Assembly: GCF_048006345.1 (NCBI RefSeq)
Contig: NZ_CP180351.1
Span: 62,001 to 126,000 of the forward strand
Reading direction: 5' to 3'
Length of the DNA stretch: 64,000 bases
Source of the DNA: Marivita sp030148515
Lineage (GTDB): Bacteria > Pseudomonadota > Alphaproteobacteria > Rhodobacterales > Rhodobacteraceae
This document shows, in pieces, positions 51,934-60,828 of the stretch (the stretch's first letter is position 1; the number at the start of each line of letters is the position of its first letter). A model generated the notes under the pieces. The model did not search any database. It was given only the letters and a program-made list of their open reading frames with translations, and was not told where the DNA came from. A program made the position numbers and the translations under genes.

Positions 51934-53619
51934 ATGGGTATTTTGACACTCAACTCCGTGAGCAAGAGCTTTGGGACTGGCACCCATGCCACCCATGTTC
52001 TCAAGGATATCACCCTTGATGTGCAGGAGGGCGAGTTCCTTGTCCTTCTTGGGTTCTCCGGCACGGGCAAGACAACTCTGATCAACCTGATGGCCGGTCT
52101 TGAGAAACCCTCCAAGGGAACGGTCACTTTCAAGGGTGCGCCGATTACCGAACCAAGCCCGGAACGGGGCGTGATCTTTCAAAGCTATTCGCTGATGCCG
52201 TGGCTGACGGTGAGTGGGAATGTCGGACTGGCCGTGGACACGGTGTTTCCTGATCTGAGCAAAGCCGAGAAGGCCGAAAAGGTCGCGCATTATGTCAAGA
52301 TGGTGGGCCTGAGCCATGCCGCGACGCGCCGTCCGGCGGAATTGTCAGGCGGTATGCGGCAGCGGGTCAACGTGGCCCGTGCTTTGGCGATGAACCCCGA
52401 GATGCTGCTCTTGGACGAACCGCTTTCTGCGCTCGATGCACTGACACGGGCCAATCTGGCCGATGAGATCGAAGGCATATGGGAAGCCGACAAGAAGACA
52501 TGCGTCTTGATCACAAACGATGTGGACGAGGCGATCATTCTTGCCGACCGCATCATCGCGCTGAACCCGGACGGCACATTGGGCGAAGAGTTCAAGGTCA
52601 GTATCCCGCGTCCCCGCGACCGGATCGAGATGAACACCAACGTCACGTTCAAGCGATTGCGCGCGGATGTCACCAAATACCTGATGGATGTGGGGATCGA
52701 GGCCAAGATCGAGGGGACGCGGCACTTGCCGAATGTAACCCCGATCCACGGTTTGCCAGCGGCGGTGAAAGACGCGCAGCAGGGTCTGATCGAAAGCCGG
52801 TTCCTGGATTTCTCGCAGTTGCACAAGGTCTACCCAACGCCAAAAGGGCCGCTGACCGTGGTCGAGGATTTCGATCTCAAGATTGATCGGGGCGAGTTTG
52901 TCAGCCTGATCGGCCATTCTGGGTGCGGCAAGTCCACGGTGCTGACAATGGCCGCCGGTCTCAATTCGATCTCGAAAGGCGCGATCAAGCTGGATGGCCG
53001 CCATGTCGAAGGCGCGGATCCCGAACGTGCGGTGGTGTTTCAGTCCCCGAACCTTTTTCCGTGGCTGTCGGCCCGCGAGAATTGCGCCATTGGGGTCGAC
53101 AAGGTGTACCCAAAGGCGTCCCAGCCCGAGCGGCAGGACGTGGTGGAATACTACCTTGAGCGCGTTGGTCTGGCGGATGCGATGGACAAGCCAGCCAGGG
53201 ATATGTCGAACGGGATGCAGCAACGGGTCGGCATTGCGCGGGCGTTTGCGCTGTCCCCGAAGTTGCTGTTGTTGGACGAGCCGTTCGGCATGCTTGACAG
53301 CCTGACACGCTGGGAATTGCAGGAAGTGCTGATGGAGGTCTGGTCCCGGACCAAGGTCACCGCGATCTGTGTGACCCATGATGTGGACGAGGCGATCCTG
53401 TTGGCGGACCGTGTGGTCATGATGACGAACGGACCGCAGGCGACCATTGGCAAGATCGTTCCGGTGGACCTGCCGCGCCCACGCACTCGCAAGGCGCTTC
53501 TCGAACATCCTGACTACTACAGTTACCGCCAGGAGGTTCTTGATTTCCTTGAAGAGTATGAACACGGCGCAAAGCCCAAGTCCAAACTTGCGGCCCCCAA
53601 AGCGGTCGCGGCGGAGTGA
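51934..53619 (+). CDS. nrtC: Nitrate ABC importer double ATPase (NrtC and NrtD domains fused)
   Basis: A 561-residue protein with two ABC ATPase domains in one chain. Domain 1 has Walker A GFSGTGKTT at 40-48 and signature LSGGMRQRVNVARAL. Domain 2 has GHSGCGKST at 327-335 and the variant signature MSNGMQQRVGIARAF. Both Walker B motifs are intact (LLLDEPLSALDAL; LLLDEPFGMLDSL). No NrtA-like regulatory tail is attached, unlike cyanobacterial NrtC. ATG 51934 follows AAAGGAC. It supplies both ATP sites for NrtB. Confidence 0.93.
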   Translation: MGILTLNSVSKSFGTGTHATHVLKDITLDVQEGEFLVLLGFSGTGKTTLINLMAGLEKPSKGTVTFKGAPITEPSPERGVIFQSYSLMPWLTVSGNVGLAVDTVFPDLSKAEKAEKVAHYVKMVGLSHAATRRPAELSGGMRQRVNVARALAMNPEMLLLDEPLSALDALTRANLADEIEGIWEADKKTCVLITNDVDEAIILADRIIALNPDGTLGEEFKVSIPRPRDRIEMNTNVTFKRLRADVTKYLMDVGIEAKIEGTRHLPNVTPIHGLPAAVKDAQQGLIESRFLDFSQLHKVYPTPKGPLTVVEDFDLKIDRGEFVSLIGHSGCGKSTVLTMAAGLNSISKGAIKLDGRHVEGADPERAVVFQSPNLFPWLSARENCAIGVDKVYPKASQPERQDVVEYYLERVGLADAMDKPARDMSNGMQQRVGIARAFALSPKLLLLDEPFGMLDSLTRWELQEVLMEVWSRTKVTAICVTHDVDEAILLADRVVMMTNGPQATIGKIVPVDLPRPRTRKALLEHPDYYSYRQEVLDFLEEYEHGAKPKSKLAAPKAVAAE

Positions 53620-53623
53620 TCTC

Positions 53624-56062
53624 ATGACCAAACAGAAGCTTATCGTGATCGGTGCGGGCATGGCGACAGGGCGGATGCTGGAGCATCTGACGGACGCCGC
53701 GCCTGACGCCTATGACATCACGCTGTTCAACGCGGAACCGCGTGGCAATTACAACCGGATCATGCTCAGCCCAGTGCTGGCGGGGGATAAGACCTACGAC
53801 GAGATCATCACCCATGATGACGCGTGGTATGCCGCGCGCGGTATCACCTGCCGCTTTGGCGAGGCCGTGGCCGGGATCGACCGTTCGGCCAAGACCGTAA
53901 CCGCAGCGAACGGCGATGTGCTGACCTATGACAAGCTGGTGTTCGGCACCGGGTCGACCCCGTTCATGATCCCGCTTCCGGGACATGACCTTGAGGGTGT
54001 GATCGCCTATCGCGATCTTGAAGACACCGAAGCCATGATGGCCATGGGGCCGGGCAAGAAGGTGGTCGTGATCGGCGGTGGCCTGCTGGGCCTGGAAGCC
54101 GCCGCTGGCATGGCGGCGCGGGGTGTGGAGGTCACGGTCGTCCACATCATGGGCCATCTGATGGAGCGGCAGTTGGACGAAGCCGCAGGGTACCTGCTGA
54201 AATCCTCGCTTGAGGCCAAGGGCATCACCGTCAGGCTGCGCGCCAATTCCAAGGAAATTCTTGGTACCGCGGGCAGGGTGCGGGGGTTGATGCTGGATGA
54301 TGGGACGGAACTGCCCTGCGATCTGCTGGTGATGGCGGTGGGCATCCGACCCAATGTCGCGCTGGCGCAAAGTGCCGGTCTGGCTGTGGGCAAGGGCATC
54401 AATGTCGATGACCAGATGCTCACGTCGGATGCAAATGTGCTGGCCATCGGAGAATGTGTCGAGCATGACGGCGCGCTGTTCGGGCTTGTTGCACCGCTTT
54501 ACGACCAAGCCAAGGTTGCGGCCCAGACTCTGTTGGGCGAAGCGGCAGTTTTCAAGCAAAAGACGCTGTCGACGAAACTCAAGGTCACGGGATGTGATCT
54601 GTTCTCCGCCGGGGATTTCGCTGACGGGGAGGGGCGCGAAGACATTGTTTTCCGTGACCCCGCCCGCGGCGTCTACAAGCGTTTGGTCATCGAAGGCACG
54701 CGGCTTGTCGGGGCTGTCATGTATGGCGACACCGCCGACAGTACGTGGTTCTTTGGCCTGATCCAATCGGGTGAAAACATCTCGAAGATTCGTGAGACGT
54801 TGATCTTTGGCCCGGCCTATCAGGGAGGTGTCTCTGTGGACCCTCTCTCAGCCGTTGCAGCATTGCCGCCTGAGGCGGAAATTTGCGGCTGCAACGGCAT
54901 TTGCAAAGGCACCATCGTCACAGCTATTGAAGGGGGTGCGTCTGATCTGGGTGCCGTGCGCACCACAACCAAGGCCAGCGCCTCCTGCGGCACCTGCACA
55001 GGGCTGGTGGAACAGCTGCTCCAGCTTACGCTGGGAGACCAGTTCCAGAAGCCCGCAGCGCAGCCCATCTGCGGCTGCTGTGACCTGACCCACGAGGACG
55101 TGCGCCGTCTGATCAAGTCGCAAGAGCTGAAATCGCAGGAAGCCGTCTGGCAGGAGTTGGGCTGGAAGACCCGCAATGGCTGCCATGTCTGCCGCCCGGC
55201 GGTGAACTTCTACCTGCTGGCCGACTGGCCGCTTGAGTATCAGGACGATCCGCAAAGCCGTTTCGTCAACGAACGCAAACACGCCAATATTCAGAAGGAT
55301 GGCACTTTCAGCGTCGTGCCTCGGATGTGGGGTGGGATCACCACCCCGACCGAATTGCGCGCCATCGCGGACGCGGCGGACAAGTACAATGTGCCGACGG
55401 TCAAGGTGACGGGTGGGCAGCGGATCGACCTGCTGGGTGTGAAAGGCGAGGATCTGCCGTTTATCTGGGCCGATCTGAACAAGGCCGGTCTGGTGTCCGG
55501 GCACGCCTATTCCAAGGGGCTTCGCACGGTGAAAACCTGCGTGGGCACCGATCACTGCCGGTTTGGCACGCAGGACAGCACCGGGCTTGGCATCAAGTTG
55601 GAGCAGACGCTTTGGGGGTCTTGGACACCGCACAAGGTCAAGCTGGCGGTCTCGGGCTGCCCGCGCAACTGTGCCGAAGCCACCTGCAAGGATGTGGGTA
55701 TTGTCTGTGTGGACAGCGGGTACCAAGTCGGGGTTGCCGGTGCGGCTGGCATGGATGTGAAAGAGACCGAGCGGCTTTGCGACGTTCCAACCGAAGCCGA
55801 GGCCATCGATGTCACGGTCGCGTTCATTCAGCTTTACCGCGAAAACGCCAAATACCTCGACCGGCCCTACAAATGGGTGGCCAAGGTCGGGCTTGATTGG
55901 GTCAAGTCGCGTGTGGTGGACGATCTGGACGAACGCGCGCGGCTGATCGCGGCGTTCGAGCTGTCCCAGTCGATTTACCGCAAGGACCCCTGGGCCGAGC
56001 ATGCCAAGCAGGCTGAAGCTTATCAACCGCTGGCCGATCTGACATTGGAGGCTGCGGAATGA
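53624..56062 (+). CDS. nirB: Assimilatory NADH-nitrite reductase, large subunit
   Basis: An 812-residue cytoplasmic enzyme that reduces nitrite to ammonium. The FAD/NADH domain starts LIVIGAGMATGRMLEHL. A BFD-type [2Fe-2S] region (ICGCNGICKGT, then SASCGTCTG) lies near 425-465, and a second cysteine-rich stretch follows. The siroheme-[4Fe-4S] ligands are Cys639, Cys645, Cys679 and Cys683 (SGCPRNCAEATCKD). It equals NasB of Paracoccus, where this protein also passes electrons to nitrate reductase through the small subunit. It overlaps nirD by four bases. Confidence 0.95.
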   Translation: MTKQKLIVIGAGMATGRMLEHLTDAAPDAYDITLFNAEPRGNYNRIMLSPVLAGDKTYDEIITHDDAWYAARGITCRFGEAVAGIDRSAKTVTAANGDVLTYDKLVFGTGSTPFMIPLPGHDLEGVIAYRDLEDTEAMMAMGPGKKVVVIGGGLLGLEAAAGMAARGVEVTVVHIMGHLMERQLDEAAGYLLKSSLEAKGITVRLRANSKEILGTAGRVRGLMLDDGTELPCDLLVMAVGIRPNVALAQSAGLAVGKGINVDDQMLTSDANVLAIGECVEHDGALFGLVAPLYDQAKVAAQTLLGEAAVFKQKTLSTKLKVTGCDLFSAGDFADGEGREDIVFRDPARGVYKRLVIEGTRLVGAVMYGDTADSTWFFGLIQSGENISKIRETLIFGPAYQGGVSVDPLSAVAALPPEAEICGCNGICKGTIVTAIEGGASDLGAVRTTTKASASCGTCTGLVEQLLQLTLGDQFQKPAAQPICGCCDLTHEDVRRLIKSQELKSQEAVWQELGWKTRNGCHVCRPAVNFYLLADWPLEYQDDPQSRFVNERKHANIQKDGTFSVVPRMWGGITTPTELRAIADAADKYNVPTVKVTGGQRIDLLGVKGEDLPFIWADLNKAGLVSGHAYSKGLRTVKTCVGTDHCRFGTQDSTGLGIKLEQTLWGSWTPHKVKLAVSGCPRNCAEATCKDVGIVCVDSGYQVGVAGAAGMDVKETERLCDVPTEAEAIDVTVAFIQLYRENAKYLDRPYKWVAKVGLDWVKSRVVDDLDERARLIAAFELSQSIYRKDPWAEHAKQAEAYQPLADLTLEAAE

Positions 56063-56388
56063 GCTGGATCGACATCTGTGCCATCGGCGACATCCCCCTG
56101 CGCGGGGCGCGCAAGATCAAGACCGCGCTGGGATGCGTGGCGGTGTTTCGCACCGACGTGCAAGAGGTGTTTGCAGCGACCAACAGCTGCCCCCACAAGG
56201 GCGGTCCGCTGTCCGAAGGGATCGTGCATGGGCAATCGGTGACCTGTCCGCTGCACAACTGGGTCTTTGACCTGAACACGGGGCAGGCCAAAGGCGAAGA
56301 CGGGGCCATCACCACCTTCCCCGTGCAAGTCCGCGAGGGCCGTGTCTGGATTGACGGCACACGCCTTGTGGCGCGGAGTGCCGCGTGA
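56059..56388 (+). CDS. nirD: Nitrite reductase small subunit with intact Rieske site
   Basis: A 109-residue Rieske-type protein. Cys44-His46 (SCPHKGG) and Cys63-His66 (TCPLHNW) are all present, so it should bind a [2Fe-2S] cluster, unlike E. coli NirD, which lost its ligands. In Paracoccus the equivalent NasG carries electrons from NasB to the nitrate reductase. It is coupled on both sides: overlapping nirB and nasA. Confidence 0.93.
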   Translation: MSWIDICAIGDIPLRGARKIKTALGCVAVFRTDVQEVFAATNSCPHKGGPLSEGIVHGQSVTCPLHNWVFDLNTGQAKGEDGAITTFPVQVREGRVWIDGTRLVARSAA

Positions 56389-59018
56389 TGGACGGCAGCG
56401 GCCTGCCGGAGATACGATCCACCTGTCCCTATTGCGGGGTGGGATGCGGCGTTCTCTTGCGCCCCGACGGACAGGGCGGTCTGCACGTCCGGGGTGACCC
56501 GGAGCACCCGGCGAACTTTGGGCGGCTGTGCTCGAAAGGGGCGGCGCTGGGCGAGACTGTGGGGCTGGGTCATCGGCTGTTGGCCCCACGGGTCTCCGGT
56601 GTCGACACGGATTGGGACAGCGCATTGCAACTGGTGGCAGACAGATTTGCCGAAACCATCGCAGAGCACGGTCCTGATAGCACCGCATTCTACGTGTCGG
56701 GGCAGCTGCTGACCGAGGATTATTACGTCGCCAACAAGCTGATGAAGGGCTTCATCGGCTCTGCCAATATCGACACCAATTCGCGGCTCTGCATGGCGTC
56801 GTCCGTGGCCGGGCACAAACGCGCCTTTGGCAGCGATACGGTTCCCGGCTCGTACGAGGATTTGGACGAGGCCGACCTTGTCGTGCTGGTCGGATCGAAC
56901 CTCGCCTGGTGCCATCCGGTGCTGTACCAGCGCTTGATCGCGGCCCGCAATGCGCGCGGTACCAAGATTGTTGTGGTCGATCCGCGCCGCACGGCGAGCT
57001 GTGATGCGGCGGACATGCATCTCGCGATCCAGCCCGGATCGGATGTGGCGCTGTTCAATCGTCTGTTTGCCACGCTTTACGAAGGCGGTGCGCTGGACAA
57101 GGCCTTCATCGCCCGGACCACCGGCTTTGATGCCGCACTGCATGCCGCGCAACATGACACGGCCGCGCCGACCGGATTGCCCGAAGCTCAGATCGCCGCC
57201 TTTTGTGATCTGTGGATGCGCACCGAAAAGGTCGTCACGATTTATTCCCAAGGGGTCAATCAATCGACGTCGGGGTCTGACAAGGTCAACGCGATCCTCA
57301 ATTGCCATCTGGCGACAGGTCGGATCGGACAACCGGGCTGTGGCCCGCTGTCTGTCACCGGACAACCCAATGCCATGGGGGGCCGCGAGGTGGGTGGGCT
57401 GGCCAACATGCTGGCCTGTCATCTTGATCTTGAAAACGCCGACCACCGGTCCGTGGTGCGTGGGTTCTGGGGGGCAGGTCCGCTGCCCGAAGCGCCCGGG
57501 CTCAAGGCCGTCGACATGTTTCGCGCGGTGGGTGAGGGGCGGATCAAGGCGCTCTGGATCATTCACACGAACCCTGCGGTTTCGATGCCAGAGGCGGATG
57601 CAGTACGAGATGCGATTGCCGCCTGTCCCTTTACGGTTGTCAGCGACATCACCGACCAGACCGACACCGCGCGATTGGCCGATGTGCTGCTTCCCGCAAC
57701 GGCCTGGGCTGAGAAAGATGGTACCGTTACGAATTCGGATCGCACCATCAGCCGCCAGCGCAGCGTTCTGCCCGCACCCGGTCTGGCGCGCCCGGATTGG
57801 CACATCCTTGCCGAGGTTGGTCGCCGCATGGGTTTCGAGGCGGCGTTTGACTACGCCAGCGAGACGGAGATCTTTCGCGAATACGCCACACTGTCAGGGC
57901 TTGCCGGCCAAATGGGTCGGGATTTCGATATCTCCGCACTCTCAGCGCTGACAGACACGGACTATGACACGCTGGAGCCGCAACGCTGGCCGATCACGCA
58001 GACGCGCAAGGGCGGACGCTTTTTCGCGGACGGGCAGTTCTTTACACCCGATGGCAAGGCCCGGTTGCTGCCGGTGTCATGGCGACCACCTGCCGCCAAG
58101 ACAGAGCCGCGCTATCCGTTCCGGCTCAACACAGGCCGGTTGCGCGATCAGTGGCACACCATGACGCGCACGGCGCTCAGCCCGCGCTTGTCGGCGCATC
58201 TGGCGGAGCCGTTTGTGGACATTCACCCGCTTGATGCCCAACGGTTGGGCATCGAAAGGTCAGACCTCGTGACCCTAAATAGCCCGCATGGCAGCGCGAT
58301 CCTGCGTGCCCGCATTTCGGACGCGGTGCAGGTGGGGCAGGTCTTTGCGCCCATGCACTGGACGGGAGAAACGGCACCGTCGGCGCGGATTGACGCGGTG
58401 GTGGCGGCGGCATGTGATCCGGTGTCCGGCCAACCCGAAAGCAAGGCCAGCGTGGTTGCTGTCAGCCGGTATGACGCCGCATGGTACGGTTTTGCCGTGG
58501 CCCGCGATCCGATGGTGTTGACCAGCGACTACTGGGCTTTGGCCCGCACCACCCATGGATACCGCGCAGAACTGGCAGGCATCTCGCCCATCGCGGATTG
58601 GGAGAGCGAGGCGCGGCGCCTTTTCGCAGCCCCCGATGCGACGCTGGTCACGATGATCGATGCCAGGCTGGGGCATGCACGGATGGTGTTGCATCGCGAT
58701 GGTATCATGATCGGGGCGCTCTTTGCGGCGGCCACGCCGGTTGCAGTGATGCGCGACTACCTTGCGACCCTGCCGGGCACCGACGGCGCGGGTGCCATCA
58801 CGGGCCGGACGCCAGCGGATGTGCCTGATCCGGGGCCAGTTCTGTGTTCCTGTTTCGGGATTGGGGTCAACAGCATCGTGACGGCGATAGAAACCCAAGG
58901 TCTGATGAGCGTCGACCAGATCGGTGCAAGCCTCAATGCGGGAACGAATTGCGGGTCGTGCCGACCTGAACTTGCGGATCTGCTGGATCGGGTTCGCCTG
59001 CGCGAGGCGGCGGAATGA
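56388..59018 (+). CDS. nasA: Assimilatory nitrate reductase, molybdenum subunit
   Basis: A cytoplasmic molybdopterin enzyme of 876 residues (877 if GTG 56385 is used). The [4Fe-4S] cysteines are 13, 16, 20 and 48 (CPYCGVGC; RLCSKG). Cys135 (NSRLCMASS) is the likely molybdenum ligand. A C-terminal BFD-like [2Fe-2S] domain has LCSCFGIG and GTNCGSCRPEL. No separate NADH subunit gene is in the operon; electrons probably come from NirB through NirD. It overlaps the next gene by four bases. Confidence 0.95.
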   Translation: MDGSGLPEIRSTCPYCGVGCGVLLRPDGQGGLHVRGDPEHPANFGRLCSKGAALGETVGLGHRLLAPRVSGVDTDWDSALQLVADRFAETIAEHGPDSTAFYVSGQLLTEDYYVANKLMKGFIGSANIDTNSRLCMASSVAGHKRAFGSDTVPGSYEDLDEADLVVLVGSNLAWCHPVLYQRLIAARNARGTKIVVVDPRRTASCDAADMHLAIQPGSDVALFNRLFATLYEGGALDKAFIARTTGFDAALHAAQHDTAAPTGLPEAQIAAFCDLWMRTEKVVTIYSQGVNQSTSGSDKVNAILNCHLATGRIGQPGCGPLSVTGQPNAMGGREVGGLANMLACHLDLENADHRSVVRGFWGAGPLPEAPGLKAVDMFRAVGEGRIKALWIIHTNPAVSMPEADAVRDAIAACPFTVVSDITDQTDTARLADVLLPATAWAEKDGTVTNSDRTISRQRSVLPAPGLARPDWHILAEVGRRMGFEAAFDYASETEIFREYATLSGLAGQMGRDFDISALSALTDTDYDTLEPQRWPITQTRKGGRFFADGQFFTPDGKARLLPVSWRPPAAKTEPRYPFRLNTGRLRDQWHTMTRTALSPRLSAHLAEPFVDIHPLDAQRLGIERSDLVTLNSPHGSAILRARISDAVQVGQVFAPMHWTGETAPSARIDAVVAAACDPVSGQPESKASVVAVSRYDAAWYGFAVARDPMVLTSDYWALARTTHGYRAELAGISPIADWESEARRLFAAPDATLVTMIDARLGHARMVLHRDGIMIGALFAAATPVAVMRDYLATLPGTDGAGAITGRTPADVPDPGPVLCSCFGIGVNSIVTAIETQGLMSVDQIGASLNAGTNCGSCRPELADLLDRVRLREAAE

Positions 59019-59941
59019 GCTTGGCCCTGCATGTCCAGACCTTGGGCCGGGGACCGGGGCGGTCTCGTGCCTTGACCGAAGACGAAGCGTCGGATGCCAT
59101 GCGCCTTATGCTGCAGGGCGATGCCGCACCGGAGGCTGTGGGGGCTTTGCTGATGCTCTTGCGGATGAAGGGTGAAACCGCAGAAGAGATCGCCGGGTTC
59201 GCGCGCGCGGCGCAGGCAGGTTTGCCGGATTTGCCAACCGCCGATCTGGACTGGCCGAGCTATGCAGCGGGCCGCACGCGCGGAGCACCGTGGTTTCTAT
59301 GCGCCGCCCGGATGGTGGCTGATGAGGGGCACCGCGTGCTGTTGCATGGCTGGAACTGGACAGACCCGAAAGTGCGCGCAGGTCTGGCAACGGCTGGCAT
59401 CGGCATCGCGACCAATCCCGATCATGCGGCGTCCCTGTTGGACACAGACCGTATTGCCTATCTGCCGCTGGAAACCTTCCATCCTGCGCTGTTTCGGCTT
59501 CTGACATTGCGCGATGTTCTGGGACTGCGGTCCTGCATCAACACGGTCTGCCGCATGCTGAACCCCGCTGCTGCTTCGGCCAGCGTTCAGGGGGTGTTTC
59601 ACCCGTCCTACCGGTTGCTTCAGGCGGAGGCGGCACAGATCCTGGGTTGGAATGCCTTGACCGTCATCAAGGGCGGCGGTGGCGAGTTCGAGCGTCACCC
59701 TGCCAAGGACATCGCAGCGTTCGGCTTGCGTGGCGGAACGCTTTGGGACGGCACATTGCCAGCCGTTGTTGAGGACACACGTCGGCTGTCGGAACCGACC
59801 GGCGACAGTCTGGATGCGCATTGGATCACTCAAACGCCGGATGCGTTCGAACGCGCCGTGGTGGATGCCACGGCCGCTGCCGCCTTTGACACGTTGGGCG
59901 TATGTACCGTGCCCGCTCACATTGCGCAAACCGCTGCCTGA
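59015..59941 (+). CDS. TrpD2/YbiB-like protein of the anthranilate phosphoribosyltransferase fold
   Basis: A 308-residue protein of nucleoside phosphorylase/phosphoribosyltransferase class IV fold. It has the TrpD-like opening LTEDEASDAMRLMLQGDAAP and LRSCINTVCRMLNPAAASAS, but the TrpD catalytic loops are altered (KGGGGEFERHPAK), as in the DNA-binding TrpD2/YbiB group. It is locked into the operon: four-base overlap with nasA and nine bases before cobA. Its job in nitrate assimilation is unknown; a direct enzymatic or regulatory role is open. Confidence 0.82.
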   Translation: MSLALHVQTLGRGPGRSRALTEDEASDAMRLMLQGDAAPEAVGALLMLLRMKGETAEEIAGFARAAQAGLPDLPTADLDWPSYAAGRTRGAPWFLCAARMVADEGHRVLLHGWNWTDPKVRAGLATAGIGIATNPDHAASLLDTDRIAYLPLETFHPALFRLLTLRDVLGLRSCINTVCRMLNPAAASASVQGVFHPSYRLLQAEAAQILGWNALTVIKGGGGEFERHPAKDIAAFGLRGGTLWDGTLPAVVEDTRRLSEPTGDSLDAHWITQTPDAFERAVVDATAAAAFDTLGVCTVPAHIAQTAA

Positions 59942-59950
59942 AAAAAGGAC

Positions 59951-60808
59951 ATGCACATGAGATCCTTTCCCACCTACCTTCGCAGCACCGGACCCAACGG
60001 CGCGACTGTCGTAGGTGCGCCCGACAAAAAACCGTGTGGCCACATTTCCCTTGTGGGCGCCGGACCGGGCGCACGGGACCTTTTGACCCTGCGTGCCGTT
60101 GAACGGCTGCAAGATGCCGACGTGATCTTTTACGACCGGTTGGTTGATCCAGAGGTGCTTGAGCTTGCGCGGCCTGACACAGAGCTGGTCTTTGTGGGCA
60201 AGCACGTGGGTGCCCATGCATGGCCGCAAGACAGGATCTGCGCGATGATCGTGGCTGAAGCCGTGAAAGGCCGTAAGGTCGTGCGGCTCAAGTCGGGCGA
60301 CCCCGGCATTTTTGGCCGCGCCAGCGAAGAGTTGGAGGCGGCAAGGGCTGCTGGCGTTTCCATTGATCTGGTTCCCGGTGTCACGGCCGCCTCGGCCGCA
60401 GGGGCGGCTTTGGGCCACAGCCTGACAGAGCGGGGGGTCACCGATACGCTTGTGATCACGACAGGGACGGGCTCTTCCGACAATCCGGTTCCCGACAGCA
60501 CGCGCTTGGCTGGACCGGGCACGACAACGGCGTTCTACATGTCGGTCGGGCAGGCGGGCCGGATCGCCCAATCCCTGATGGATCAAGGTTTGCCGCGCCA
60601 CAGTCCCGTCGATCTCTGTGCGAATGTCTCCAAACACAACGAGTGCCTCATCCGCACAACCATCGAGGCCCTTCCCAAAACGATCGAGGAGCACAAGATC
60701 AAGAGCGGTGCGATCATTCTGGTCAGTTGGCCAATGTCAGAAGCACATTCAACGGTTGGCGAACTGGGCGTCCTGCACCATGAGCGCCTTCGTGCGATTG
60801 CAAGCTGA
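59951..60808 (+). CDS. cobA: Uroporphyrinogen-III C-methyltransferase (siroheme branch)
   Basis: A 285-residue SAM-dependent methylase. The family motifs HISLVGAGPGARDLLTLRA and DVIFYDRLVDPEVLELA, RLKSGDPGIFGRA and VPGVTAASAAGAALGHSLT are complete. It makes precorrin-2 for siroheme, needed by NirB, which explains its place as the last gene of the nas operon. There is no CysG-type dehydrogenase domain. Met3 (59957) is an alternative start. An N-terminal stretch of about 30 residues precedes the methylase fold. Confidence 0.93.
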   Translation: MHMRSFPTYLRSTGPNGATVVGAPDKKPCGHISLVGAGPGARDLLTLRAVERLQDADVIFYDRLVDPEVLELARPDTELVFVGKHVGAHAWPQDRICAMIVAEAVKGRKVVRLKSGDPGIFGRASEELEAARAAGVSIDLVPGVTAASAAGAALGHSLTERGVTDTLVITTGTGSSDNPVPDSTRLAGPGTTTAFYMSVGQAGRIAQSLMDQGLPRHSPVDLCANVSKHNECLIRTTIEALPKTIEEHKIKSGAIILVSWPMSEAHSTVGELGVLHHERLRAIAS

Positions 60809-60828
60809 TTTCAAAGCGCCTTGCCGCC

